From Athripsodes cinereus (taxonomy: Eukaryota > Arthropoda > Insecta > Trichoptera > Leptoceridae): 64,000 bases of DNA. The notes under the pieces are model-generated. The model was not told where the DNA came from, did not search any database, and saw nothing but the letters and a program-made list of their open reading frames with translations. The DNA lies in NCBI GenBank assembly GCA_947579605.1, contig OX388314.1:17171982-17235981 (forward strand), in the 5' to 3' direction. Below are positions 34,451-46,563 of the stretch, in pieces. The position numbers were made by a program, and so were the translations under genes. The first letter of the stretch is position 1. Each line of letters starts with the position of its first letter.

Positions 34451-35680
34451 ATACATACAAGGCAAGTGTTCAAATCACATTACGAACTTTGACTTATACC
34501 AGTTAACATTACTCGTATGTAAGTTGAAAAATCAGATGTTGTTAGTAAAAGACCAAGAAGTATTTTTTAACAAACTCATAGTTTTCCATCTGCTATAGGT
34601 ACATGATTAATGAATGAGATTCCAATTGTTATGCTCGGACGAATATCAAAAAATCCGAATTACACAAATCGAAAGAATAAAAGAGTATCTTGTATGAATA
34701 ATATAAATAATATTATGATTCGAATACTACAAAGAGTAAGAGGAAAGATTAAGAAACTACAGAAGATGTATTCAATGATAATATTTTAGGTAAGTGTTTT
34801 GTAACAAATGTTCTCTCAAGTGTTACGAAGAAGATTCTAATTAGCCAAATAAAAAATGCGTAGGTATTATGGTCGTGTTTCAAATATTTTACATATACAG
34901 TACATATTATGTAAAACTTTTAACATTTTTACTGTCTTTTATGTTTGTTTGATCAGTATATAGCCAATTTTTTTGACATTTGACAAGCTTGTGTCTCGTA
35001 AATGTGCTATTGAGAAGAGCGAATCTAAACTAAGTTAGGTACTGAAGTAAGTTTTATATACCAACCATTGCAACAATATGTTACGATTGCAGTGTGGGGA
35101 TACGTATGGTCTGAGAAAACATTTCACGAAAATAGATTTTCAAAGTGATTTGTGAACTTAACTAAAATAGGTTACGAGGATGAAGTTAGAACAATCGATA
35201 GGAAGTAATTTTTCCTTATATTCTAATACCACGCGAATGACTCGCAACTGCATAGGTAGGTACATAATATTATTTTTTTCTTAATATTAGGTATATTCCT
35301 GTCGTGAGCAGAGAGAAAAATACGTATTCGTTTAGTAAATACTATTTGAGAAAATCAAGCAGTTTAATATTATGAAAACGATGTTAAATAGTGTAAATAA
35401 TAATGAGAGAGGAAGCCAGCCATCTACTGATACTATTCATTGATATTATTTTACAGGCACACATAGAGCAGAACAATGATACTGTATTTACAGTAAGAAC
35501 ATGAAACTTTCTATACTCAGGGTAAGTTAGGTATAATATAATCATAACATAATGTAGTAGAGCACTTTTGTATCATATTTCAACCGCAACAGAGCACCAA
35601 GATATTGTATAACTATAATTATAGAACTGTTTGCTTTAGAACAAAGTATGCCTTTTATGACATTTTATATTTAATTGATT
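34451..35680. other. AT-rich stretch, nothing recognised
   Basis: No supported gene, repeat or hairpin was seen. Confidence 0.3.
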
Positions 35681-35683
35681 TCG

Positions 35684-35857
35684 TTGGAAGCCTGGAGGTA
35701 GAGTTTCGGCCTCATGCACAAGAGGTGCGCGGTTCGATCCCAGGTACCGGCAAACTTCCCTTTCACGACACAAGCTTTTAGCGTACTATGAAAGGTGTGC
35801 AAAGTTGTATTTGGGTTTATATTTATACCAAATAGCCAGATACATTAAAAAAAATCC
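35684..35857 (+). mobile_element. tRNA-like SINE, copy 2
   Basis: The A-box-like AAGCCTGGAGGTAGAG is followed by a perfect B-box core, GGTTCGATCCC (35731-35741). The body CCGGCAAACTTCCCTTTCAC and an A-rich tail after CAGATACATT follow. This is the best-preserved B box of the family. Confidence 0.75.
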
Positions 35858-35936
35858 TACTTAAATCAGACTACTATGCATTTACTTCTATGACTATAGT
35901 CTTTCATATTCTGGGTGGAAGCTTTAGAACTCAATC

Positions 35937-36432
35937 CATTTTGAATGTTTTTAAAAGGACTATGGCTACAATGCACTTCTGTTTCTTGATTTTATATAAA
36001 TTGCATACATACATACATACATACCATCATGCCGCTTCCCTAGCGGGGTAGGCAGAAAGGATCGAGCGCCACTTCCTTCTATCCTTGCATACATCTTTCG
36101 CTTCCGTCACTGTCATACAATTCCTCATGCATGCTCTCCTGTTCAATGTGCTCAACACGTGACTGTCCTGTAGGATTTGATTTAAATGATCTTGCCATTT
36201 AATCCTCGGACGTCCGCGTCTCCGAGCACCATTCCTCTCAGCCAAATATATCTTCTTAGTCATTCTGTCCTCATTCATTATTTCCACGTGCCCAAACCAC
36301 CTTAACTTATTTACATTCATCCTTGTTATAAATTGCGATCAATTTTATTAAACCGTTGCCATTGATGAGCGAAAAAAAAATCAAGCAACAGAAATGCATT
36401 GTAGGATACTCCTTTTAAAAATATTCAAAATG
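35937..36432. mobile_element. MITE-D copy 1, split by LINE-C
   Basis: The left arm 35937-35994 (CATTTTGAATGTTTTTAAAA, ACAATGCACTTCTGTTTCTT) and right arm 36372-36432 (AACAGAAATGCATTGTAGGA, CTTTTAAAAATATTCAAAAT) are inverted copies of about 57 bp with a few mismatches. LINE-C lies between them. A second copy is at 43250-43735. The superfamily is unknown. Confidence 0.65.
36005..36326 (-). pseudogene. LINE-C copy 2, 5'-truncated insertion with 10 bp TSD
   Basis: The TSD TATAAATTGC (35995-36004 and 36327-36336) is perfect. The minus frame of 97 codons starts MNVNKLRWFGHVEIMNEDRM, continues KKIYLAERNGARRRGRPRIK, then WQDHLNQILQDSHVLSTLNR and VCKDRRKWRSILSAYP, the C-terminal tail of a non-LTR polyprotein. 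The 3' end, followed by (TATG)n, contains the CTACCCCGCTAGGGAAGCGG hairpin-like motif and CATGATGG. Confidence 0.85.
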
Positions 36433-37324
36433 CCTCAAAACTGTTACATAGCTATTCTTCAAAAATAGATGACACTCAACCCATTTGTTAAACTATCTAT
36501 CCTTTTACGCCATATTCTCGTAAGGTGCTCAGAAAAAACAAAACACCAGACGAATCAAATCTGGCGACCGTCTTTCGCTTTTTCCACATTCACAATAATA
36601 ACTTCATACACTTACTTTTTTTTAATCAAAATACGATACTCCCAACATCAGAAGTAATCAGTGGACGCATAAAATACACCAATATTACAAATAAATATAA
36701 TTGGACAAAACACACCTCGCGAGAAGGGTAAATTGTGGGTAGGTTCAAGTTTCGTTTGTTAGAATTACCAAACAAGATAACGTTGGGTTTTCTAAGCCTT
36801 ATCTCATAAAATATATACTTATATATATCTAGTCCTATTCTGGATGACACCATAGCGTTGCTAATTGTTATTTTACACAATCAACAAGAACCAATAAACA
36901 AATAATATTAATGCAAACGAAAATGAAAGAACATAACAACATGACTCATATATTATATAGCCATCATACAACTCATAGGTACATAATAATTATATTATAT
37001 GAGTTAGTATTTTACTACATTTTCGTGACAGTAAAACATAAAAAGTAATAAACTTCATAGTCAATATTTCACGATGTGATATTACAATATATCACAAGTG
37101 ACGAATCTAAAGCAAAACATTCACTAGGTTGATTGTACCTTTTACTTTCTACTATCAGAATGATATTAAGTAAACACTAGTGAACATGTTTCATGAAATA
37201 TTTAATTAATATTTTATTACAAATCAAGTTTTTATTCAATAGTATTGGCATGGAATTCACTAATTAATCTTTCCATACCTGCATTGAATTTTAAATAGAT
37301 ATATCATTGCTGTGTAAAATATTG

Positions 37325-37455
37325 TAGCTAATGAGGTTTGCCACCCATCATGAATGTCTTATTTTTTTGTTGGCACTGAGAAGACGGCTTGCATGTTAAT
37401 TACATGCAGCTGATCTGCTGGCTACGAAATGATGCTGCATATGCCGTGATGGTGT
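37325..37455 (+). repeat. Repeat A copy 9, forward
   Basis: Opposite orientation to the others: GAGGTTTGCCACCCATCATG, GCATGTTAATTACATGCAGC and CTGATCTGCTGGCTAC, ending ATATGCCGTGATGGTGTAG. It faces copy 10 head to head across about 40 bp. Confidence 0.65.
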
Positions 37456-37494
37456 AGAATGTTTGGTGAATAGTAAAATAAATTATTACTTTTA

Positions 37495-37725
37495 TATCAT
37501 CACGGCATATCATACAAGTGGAGAAGCCAGCAGACCAACAACAGGTAATAATAATGCAAGCCGTCCTTTTCGTGTCAATAAAAAAATAAGACTTTTAGTA
37601 TGGGTTGCAAACCTCATCGTTGAATTTAAGATGTAAAGTGTCTTTATATTTTTGAACACCTGCCTTTTACATGACACTCGAAAACTTACGGAAAAGAGTA
37701 TGAGACAAATTCATTGTCGGATTCT
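37495..37725 (-). repeat. Repeat A copy 10
   Basis: ATCATCACGGCATATCATAC, AGCCAGCAGACC, CATCGTTGAATTTAAGATGT, CACCTGCCTTTTACATGACA and AACTTACGGAAAAGAGTATG; nearly full length. Confidence 0.65.
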
Positions 37726-38630
37726 GAATAAATAAATTATTATGATCAATTCTAATGACAGTCCTTTGGATTAAAGTAACATGGTTTATAGATTTCCGCC
37801 GGTATTATTCGTTGAGGTAGTTTTTTAACATTCTCACGAATATTTGGAGTCAAAAAACTTTGCTACAAAATTAAACTTAACAAAAAAATATACGCGTGAC
37901 CAAGATTTCATCAGTCAAATATTGCGCTTGAGAACAGTGATTTGTTACACGTAATAATATGTCTTTGCTTGAGAATCTCAGGATCCGTATCGAAACATTT
38001 TTTATTCTTAAAGTTTTTGACTCCAAACATTTGTAATAATTCTATTTTCTGTTTATAAAATACGAATAGAGTCAATAGTTTAATAGCGAAGCACCTGAAA
38101 TCAAGTGAATTTAGACTGAGACAAACACAAAGAAAAACTATGCAGTTTATTTTTATTGGAAGTAATATAAAGATAAGACAAATTACATTCCTAGTCTCAA
38201 TAGTTGATACTCATTTGAAACTATCCACTAATGTAAATGTGAGCCGTAAACATCAGCTGAAGCACTTTAGTTGTGGTACTATTTGAAGAGTTGCTACATA
38301 AGTGGTTCATAAAAGGCAGACGGTGAGGTGAAATATTGGGATTATTAATCTTACATGAGTGTTTGATGTTCAAACATAAAACACCAACAGATAAGTACAA
38401 CATGAATATATAACCATATAAGTACTAATACAAAATGTTTAATATTCTTGGTACAAATAATAAATACAACTTAAAAAAATCTCAGACCACAGATTTAACA
38501 TGAGGATAAAATAAAGGGACAAATATTTTCTTTCAGAACGAGCACGTTGAGTCGTAGGCAATTTTTATTTATCAATCAACAGAAGACTACATACAATACA
38601 TACATATCCAACACAATTATACTATACAAT
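37726..38630. other. AT-rich stretch, nothing recognised
   Basis: No supported feature. Confidence 0.3.
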
Positions 38631-38641
38631 AACAAGGAGTA

Positions 38642-38766
38642 TATATAATGAGTTACAATCCATTGGATTGGTCTGCAACGAGTTTGGTTTTTCTTCTCCA
38701 TTCGTCTCTATTCTCCGCCAGTCTTTTCAGCTCTACGTATGAGCCACAGTTCATATCACTCTTCAG
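38642..38766 (-). mobile_element. LINE-A copy 4, 125 bp with 11 bp TSD
   Basis: The TSD AACAAGGAGTA (38631-38641 and 38767-38777) is perfect. The insert is the last 125 bp of LINE-A on minus, reading from CTGAAGAGTGATATGAACTG to GATTGTAACTCATTATATAT. Extreme 5' truncation is typical of target-primed reverse transcription. Confidence 0.9.
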
Positions 38767-38777
38767 AACAAGGAGTA

Positions 38778-39335
38778 CTTAATGCAATTTCCTATTTATA
38801 AGTGTCCATATATTAAGTTAAATTATTTTTATCTATGCAGTATGCAGTGATAAAAGCGAATTTGAGATCTGCATGCTCCATTGAAATAAAATTTATCTAA
38901 AAATATAATAAGCTGGCAAATCAAAATGAAATACTTGAAGATTACAATTGAGTTCTACAATATAATCCTACAATTAAACAAGACTATTTCAGTAATTAGA
39001 TCGCGTGCCAAATCATTTGAATTTCAATGCCAAAATAAATTTCAAACGCTGATGAAAGGGAAAATACTCTACTAAATGTACATAATTGTTTTTCAGTTAT
39101 AAGCTATAGAAATGATACGTATCTATGTTAGCACCATACTGCGATTTTTCTCTGTACGAGAGAAAATGATACATTTTTTTTGTTTGTTTTAACATCATAG
39201 CAATGTTGGATTGTTGGTGTATTATTTCCGTGTCATCCGATTATAATAAACCATCGTATTAACATGAAACATTGTGTTTTATGCTGTACGTGGGTATATA
39301 TTATTATTCTCATATGTAAGCAATATTTCTCTCAC
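38778..39335. other. AT-rich stretch, nothing recognised
   Basis: No repeat family or exon found up to the candidate exon at 39336. Confidence 0.3.
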
Positions 39336-39370
39336 CTTTTTGCGTCACGTTTTTGAAGATTGTGATGAAT
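39336..39370 (-). other. Candidate 35 bp noncoding 5' exon
   Basis: On the minus strand, acceptor TTTCTTGTTACAG, 35 bases, then donor AAAAAG|GTGAGAG. Both sites are strong. It lies upstream of the start exon at 8926-9010 on the same strand and would be 5' untranslated sequence if spliced to it, because that exon has an in-frame stop before its ATG. The assignment to this gene is inference; a chance pair of sites in 64 kb is possible. Confidence 0.35.
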
Positions 39371-42300
39371 CTGTAACAAGAAATAAAGATAGATTATTAT
39401 AAATTAAATGTTAAAAGGAAAAGTATAAACATTACAATTAATATAAACACATTATAGCATATATTTTTATTTCACAGCAAAGATGAATGAATATCAAAAG
39501 ATTTGTACGTATCTAATATCAACAACAACCTTAGCTTAATAGATGCAAATGCCTTATTTTTTATGGTCTGTAAATTTATTTAGTAAACAAAATCTAAATA
39601 AAACCAAACATCACACAGAAATGTTACTGACAAATACATTGATGGCATTGGTAGGGCAAACCTACGTAATTATATACATACGTATTGTTGTTCTATAATT
39701 TAAAACTAAATAACTGGTGATTAGTAATACATCTTCAAGAGTTCCCATGAATGTGTCATTAATCATAGCATCTACATAGAATATTACCATTACTCTAACA
39801 TAATATGACATTAGCTCTAGTGATAATACAAATGTCATTGCCATTTTGATCACAATCTGACAAAACAAAAAAACTACAAAGAGCTTTGAAATAAATAACT
39901 TCCTTTCCGTTAGCAATTTTTGCACAACTGCCATCTAAATGTACACAACAGTACTAAGTATTTTGTGAGTATTTTATTATGATAACAAGTGATGCGCAGA
40001 GGTTTAAAAAAATGAATCTGAGTATTGCGCGTTCACTTTACGTTTGTATCACATTTTTTAAACGGCCTGAGTCCATGTTGTAGTCCAACGAGATTGATTT
40101 TCTTAGGTGTTTTTTTAAAACTAAACAGCTACCATAATTATCAACAGTCATGGTCACACATACGTAGTTGTAAGAGATAATAGTGTAACGACCAATACGG
40201 TCCTAAATACAAACCTTGGGAGTGGCAAAGAATCATAGAAGGATATTAAAAGAGATGGATCGATAACATTGTCCAAAGGATAGGAAAATAGTAGGGTATA
40301 CGCAAGAATATTCAGCAGAGGATAGATAGATGAAAGTTAACAGTTAGCGAGCATTGTCACTTTTATACAGAGACAATTTATTTACATTTTCAATGATGTC
40401 AAATAAGTAATACCTTGTGAATGAGTATTCAGCATCTCTTTGCAAATGTTTTAGATAATTTCAAAAATTCTTATAATCAATCGGTGACAAAACAGAATAT
40501 TTAAATCAAAATTGTTAAACATAATAAAAGGAATATTCATGATATAATAGTGCGTATCTAGGTATATGTATATATTTACATCATGGGAATTATGATGGTG
40601 GGAATTCTTCACAACACATAAATAAAAGCAAGCGTGGTAAAATGATTGTCTACAACTACATGATGCTTACACCGTTTGGTGTTTACTGTTCTATTCAAAG
40701 GATATATTGAAATGATTTATCAAACAACTTACCCAATGTAATTAATTGCACGATTTATAACCTGCTCGATATTTTTTTTTGTATGAAAGCCTTAATAACG
40801 AAATCGCAGATTGGTTAAAAATAATGTGAATAATGTGATTTTACCACAGCGTTGTAACTGAAAAAATAGTCTATTTCCAATCCAACAACTTGTAACAGCA
40901 CCACTACTGTACTGCTTATTACATAGGATGTCAGATTTGCGATGGAGGCGAGAAAACTCACCCTACTCACCCTGTTGGACTTCAGCGATGCTTTTGGCAA
41001 CGTTGATTTCGATTTGCTTCACGCTAGATAAGATCTCTCAATGTCTCTGAAAATTATCTGCATCAGTTCAACGCAATTGTCACGTCTAATGAAATCTCAG
41101 ATAATATTATTTTGCCTATGGGCATCCCTCAGGGAGATCCTTTCTCAAACAAATAAAAATAAATTTAATAAATCTTTATTGGCCATTTATACAAATTATA
41201 AAACAATGATGAAGAGAAATATTATTTAAGCAAAATCCCAGAAGGCGGGGTTATTGCTTAAGCAACAGGACAACTTATATGTGTGCATGCAGTTTATTTG
41301 GCTACCCAACTTGGACGGGAATAGACTATATTGTATTATAATATTATAAAATACCGTGATTAACCTACCGACCAATAAAGCTAAACTTTTCGGCTTATTT
41401 TTTATATTCAAATAATGAAAATATTATGTTTTGTGTATTAATACTCTATATCAGGATTATTTATATCGGAAGCGTTATGCGAACAAATGGACTGCGTCTT
41501 AAACTTTTTTATTTACTTCCTAACAGCTGCTGCGTCGTTCTTATAAACTTCCGCACGGTGAAAGAAATACAAAAAAAAAAAAACAAGCCAACACCTACTA
41601 ACTATAAAAACAGTTCCGTTTTACGATAATAATCTAACAGATGGGCCATTCAATGGCTAGAATAAAAACATTATTAAAATGTAATAGCGTGCATATGTTG
41701 CTATATTATTAAAACTCAAAAGGAAAGCGGGTGTGTAGGTACTTCAATATTAAAAGACAGGCACCGATCGCGGTGCACTTAATAAATTTTCGATACACTA
41801 CGCATCACCAAATTTTTGTGTAGATCCTGGTTAATTATTTTCATGTGAAAGAAGTACATGTGACTGCATATCACAGATTTTGTTCTATTTTCAAAAGGTT
41901 CTCTACTCGTTTGCGAGGAAATAACACTACACACGTAGGTGGGTATAATTTGACATTCTGCGGTAGCACGTACAGTAAGGTACATAATGTCCAAAAGCGG
42001 TGGTGAAGTGGGCTTATTACCACTGCGGATGGTACAATATGAAAAAAGTGTATATGTACTTTGTATGTAGTTCACATCCATTAACATCCCCCGGGAGCTT
42101 CCGGGTGGCTGAACGTGAGTCTGCAGATTGCGGATATATAATGTAAGTGTACATATATATCTGCCTATGTATTATAATTTGGTAAGGATATGTAACTGAA
42201 TAAGTAGGTACTTGTGTTCTGCATGAACCAAGCATTTATCTAGCACCGCAGCATCTGGCACAACTGCACCAATTCTAAAATCAGCTGTTCAGAAATCAAA

Positions 42301-42590
42301 ATAGCTAAATAGTATATTATGTATTTATATAAATAAATACTCGAATATAGTGTGTTTTTTATTTGTTATTGCATGGTTTGGTATGTATGTATATACATAC
42401 AGTATTATTAAAAACGCCGGCTGAAAATCCTAATAGGATATAGGTAGTTGAGCACGTGCTATACTCCCTAATGGGGAATGAAATTAGTAAATATAAATAC
42501 AAAAACACATTATACCTACTACTATGTGGGTTATTCAATATAAACACACATTAAATAATATTTTGTAATGTAATTACAGTAACTTTTCGA
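39371..42590. other. AT-rich stretch with one decayed LINE piece
   Basis: Around 40230-40330 on plus, AAGAGATGGATCGATAACAT and TGTCCAAAGGATAGGAAA encode KRWIDNIVQRIGK, a decayed match to the LINE tail at 9369-9542, followed by a stop. The rest has only short unsupported open frames. Confidence 0.35.
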
Positions 42591-42630
42591 TTTTCGAAGA
42601 GGAAACACTATGAAAGTTCATTTTAATTTA

Positions 42631-42845
42631 GATAATAAATATTTAAATAAAAAACACTGTTTACTTTCATTTAAAATTGTTATAATATTAAAAGCTTTTC
42701 GGACATACGTCCATCTTCAGTAATAATTACTTATAACTGTTATAAGTAATTATTACTGAAGATGGACGTATGTCCGAAAAGCTTTTAATATTATAACAAT
42801 TTTAAATGAAAGTAAACAGTGTTTTTTATTTAAATATTTATTATC
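42631..42845. mobile_element. 215 bp perfect palindrome with a hammerhead in each arm (element 4)
   Basis: Two 107 bp arms match exactly around a single base at 42738. Each arm carries CTGAAGA, stem II GGAC-GTAT-GTCC, GAAA and the self-complementary AGCT; the GTTATAA/TTATAAC segments on either side can form the base of stem I. The left flank ATGAAAGTTCATTTT (42610-42624) is shared with element 3. A head-to-head dimer is an arrangement known for Penelope-like insertions. The absence of any mismatch implies recent origin or gene conversion between arms. Confidence 0.75.
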
Positions 42846-43249
42846 TTAATTACAGTAGTTTTATAAATATTTTAATTATTTAGCAAGCAAACACAAGTCG
42901 CACGGCATATTTTACGAAATTACATTTTGATACAAATTTAAGCCATTAAAATATCTTTCAATGTGATATTAATCAATCATTGTATTTACTTGATTGAAAA
43001 TAATTATGACCGATGGGATTAATAACATAATCCTATTGCCGATAGTGATAACGCGAATATAAAGTACCTACACTTTTTTCATAATACCAAAGGCTTTCCC
43101 GACATTGTGACGCTTTTAGTTAATATTTGATAAATGCATAAATAACGCGTAAATTGTGCGGCGCGTTAGGACATAAAAATTATTACAATTTGGTAAGATA
43201 AGTCTAACAATAGATCTGCCTTAGCAGTAAGAGCTTTCTGGTAAATTAG

Positions 43250-43735
43250 GTCAGCTGGTACTGTACCATCTATTTCTATGTAACAGTTTCGAGACATTTT
43301 GAATGTTTTTGTATATGCTTAAGATCCATTGGTCGGAGCACGTCGAAAACGAAGAAGTATTAACCAGGGTAGGCGAAAAAAGGCAACTCCTTAAGAGAAT
43401 CAGCCAACAACGAGCTAACTGGATTGGCCACAACATCAGGCACCCAGGACTACTCATCGCCATCGCGGAGGGTAAGACCGAGGGAACAAATGGCAGAGGC
43501 CGACCAAGAGACGCATATATGGACCAACTGAAGAGGGATTTGAACTGTGGCTCATACGTAGAGCTGAAAAGACTGGCTGAGAATAGAGACGAATGGAGAA
43601 GAAAAACCAAACTCGTTGCAGACCAATCCAATGGATTGTTACTCATTACAGTATATATATATGTATGTATAACAGAAGTGCATAGTAGGATACTCTTTTT
43701 AAACCCATTCATAAAACAGCTGGTACTGTTCTAGC
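43250..43735. mobile_element. MITE-D copy 2, with LINE-A inside
   Basis: The left arm (CATTTTGAATGTTTTT at 43294 with TATGTAACAGTTTCGAG outside it) and right arm (AACAGAAGTGCATAGTAGGA, CTCTTTTTAAACCC) correspond to the arms of copy 1. CAGCTGGTACTGT occurs in direct orientation at both outer edges (43253 and 43717) and could be part of the target or a TSD. Confidence 0.5.
43315..43650 (+). pseudogene. LINE-A copy 2 C-terminal fragment
   Basis: The frame MLKIHWSEHVENEEVLTRVG, then KRQLLKRISQQRANWIGHNI, GRGRPRDAYMDQL and VADQSNGL is nearly identical to copy 1. The natural stop TAA is changed to TTA, so the frame runs on into the AT tail and MITE-D. 5' truncation is at 43315; no clean TSD was found. 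Confidence 0.8.
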
Positions 43736-43739
43736 ATCT

Positions 43740-44610
43740 GTCAGAGATATTATAATATTATCATAAAATAAAATAAGAGTTCAACTGTTTTACAAAAAAG
43801 AAACAGGCATACAAAATAATATATCAAAGGATATCTTTTCAACTTCAATAATTTGAAATTACCGAAAAAATAATATCATACAAGTTTACACATAAGTATC
43901 TATTGTATAAGGAACTGGCAAATATTCTGCAAAATGATCTTGTCAAACCAAACAATAATACGGAGAACCATGAAAAAATTGGCATTATTGAAAGATAATA
44001 ATGGTAATACAATTCGTATCAATTATCTGAATAGGTGTATAGTATTAAAAGACGATATTTAATCTATTTACATATATACCAACTTACACGAAGTATTGTA
44101 AATATTGTGCTATTGTGCAGCAATGTACGTATGCATCAGTTTTTGCTATTGTGATACCTTACTTGTCCCTTGTCCCCTACACAATAATATTCCTGTCACG
44201 GTACATTGAGTATGGTATTATGGTATGGTCCCTACTCACCTGACACAGCGAGGTAGGTATATGTATATACCTATTATTATGCATAATGGGATATATTCAA
44301 AGTTTTGTATAGAAAAATATCGTTACAGGTATGTATTGTTATACGTATCATACAAAATGTTTGTATGTATAAATAGATGTACAAGATGTAAAGGTTAAAT
44401 AGTTATAAGAAGTTCCTGATTAATATGCAGCTACATTTACATTAAGAAGATTTTAATAATAATAACACTGATAAAAAATAATAATAAGCAATTAGCGAGC
44501 TTATTGCTTGGGGGACATATCTTCCAGCTCTATGACTGTTTATTATTTTTGTTACAATATTTTGTACATTAAGTTCATTATTCTCATTTATTATAATTAG
44601 TTTAATTTGT
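43740..44610. other. AT-rich stretch, nothing recognised
   Basis: A chance-looking minus-strand donor CTGTGTCAG|GTGAGTAG lies at 44239 with no convincing acceptor. Confidence 0.3.
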
Positions 44611-44613
44611 ATC

Positions 44614-44803
44614 GTCGGTAGCCTGGAGGTAGTCTCGGCCTTGTAAACATGGGGTCCGTGGTTCGATACCAGGTGCCGGCAAACTCCCCTTTCACGACAC
44701 AAGCTTTTAGTAGCTTACTGTGAAAGGTGTATAAGGTTGTATTTGGGTTTATAACAAAAACCCAGATATATCTTTTTTAAAAAAAATAAAAAAAAAAAAA
44801 AAA
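44614..44803 (+). mobile_element. tRNA-like SINE, copy 3
   Basis: GTCGGTAGCCTGGAGGTAG, B box GGTTCGATACC (44660-44670), body GTGCCGGCAAACTCCCCTTT, tail GTTTATAACAAAAACCCAGA and a long A-rich run to 44803. The most complete tail of the family. Confidence 0.75.
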
Positions 44804-46547
44804 ATCAATAACGTAGAAGAAATAAATATGATCATACTGTACGTCATTGTATCCAATTTGAACTACTTATCATAAAAGCTGTTGTATCTTTAAAATAAAA
44901 ATATTCTCAGTTATAATATTCCACTTTGTTGGGTCGCATGAATGAATTTCATTATCGCCTTCTATGGGACACTCAAATACTAACTGAAGTTGAGAAGAGT
45001 GGCATTTCTATTCAAATGACACACTTCTTGACTGAAAGGAATCTCACAAACTTCAGGAACCGGCTTTTGATTACCCACATTTATGTAAGTATATATTTAT
45101 TTATACATAATTTACGGCACAGGCCATTTACATGTTATAAAGATACCTACATGATATAAAATTAATATACACAATAGTAGCTTACATCAAAAAATATACA
45201 TATAATAGACATAACACAAGTCTATTAAACAGAAATTGGAACAATATAACAACAATATTATACATCACAATAATATGAAATCTTAGAACTGATTATATCC
45301 ATGATGTTACTAATCAATCTAATCAAACACAGAGTACCGATTAGGTACCTATATTTATATACCTACATTAAATTGATGTGCAACAAAGGTAACGTATTTT
45401 CCGCAATGAACAGTGTAAAGCGTGCAATTAAATTAAAGGTCACTTATCACGTCAGATGGTCAAAGTGAGATAGTGATAGTGAAGCGATGTAGACTGTAGA
45501 AGTACCTTCACGTATGAAATAACACTGTGGGAATCAAAAACACTGATACAAAAGCGAATACAAGGAAAATATACCTACCTATATGCGTGTATTATGAGCA
45601 CTAAACTGAGTTGAGTTGTATGCGACCAATTAGAACTAAAGTTTTACTGGATAATTTATACAACACATTATAATAATATCAAACATACATAACTCCCGCT
45701 CAAACTGACCGTGGGAATGCCTCCACGCAAGGATGACTCTAGGTGGTTTTGGGGAAAGCATATTGATGAAGTCTGTTTAATATACATATCTACATAAATA
45801 ATAAACTATGTTATTATGTGAATGTAATTTTATGTAAGGTTTACCTGTAGTGCATTCGTTAGCTATCCCAATTATAAGGAATGTATGTTGATAGATACAT
45901 CGCAATATTGTTTCAAACATATATGTATGTGCTTTTTAAATGTACTGTGCACCTCCATATCCTACTTACATAGATCAGTCGCATAATCACGCGCAATGCA
46001 TATATACAAGCATAAGGAGCATAATATATGTATCTCATGTTTCTTTCACGATTTCGACCAGTAGAGCCGCATTCCTACATTTTTGTAGAAACATGAAACA
46101 CGTAAGCAGTTGATATGATAGACGTGTTGAACAGAAATAATATACTGTGAGTATAATGTTACAACTTAGTAACGCATTATTGCTATTAAAGTTAGTAACG
46201 CATTATTGCATCGAGTAGCGGAAAAAATTACGTAAGAATATGCAAACAAACCTAAGAGGTATTGCGATAATAGGTATAATTGCGTGTATTGATCTGTGGC
46301 TCCACATAATATATTGTATTTCCGCTAATCGATATCATATGAATAACCCTATATACCTACTTGTTGTTATTTAATAAACAGTATGAAATAACTATGGGCC
46401 AGGTAACTGATTAAATAAAAGTTACAGTAAAAAGTAACATGTTTTAAAATAAAAAAATGACGGAAATCAAAAAATACGTGAAAGGAACACATTTAGTTCC
46501 AATCGCCTGTAAAGAAAATCAGAACTACTGAAATCCTAGAAATCAAA
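44804..46547. other. AT-rich stretch with a short duplication
   Basis: TTAGTAACGCATTATTGC occurs twice at 46166-46210. Nothing else is recognised. Confidence 0.3.
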
Positions 46548-46563
46548 TGTGCTTACTAATATC

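Noticed and set aside
35689..35760. tRNA gene
   Set aside because: A/B boxes are present but there is no cloverleaf or acceptor pairing, and the same sequence recurs with an A-rich tail, so it is a SINE.
41779..42235. Two overlapping minus frames of 102 and 72 codons
   Set aside because: Overlap each other in different frames and show no motif or splice support.
44239..44290. Minus exon ending CTGTGTCAG|GTGAGTAG
   Set aside because: Good donor but no convincing acceptor, and the upstream bases are simple TATACCTA sequence.
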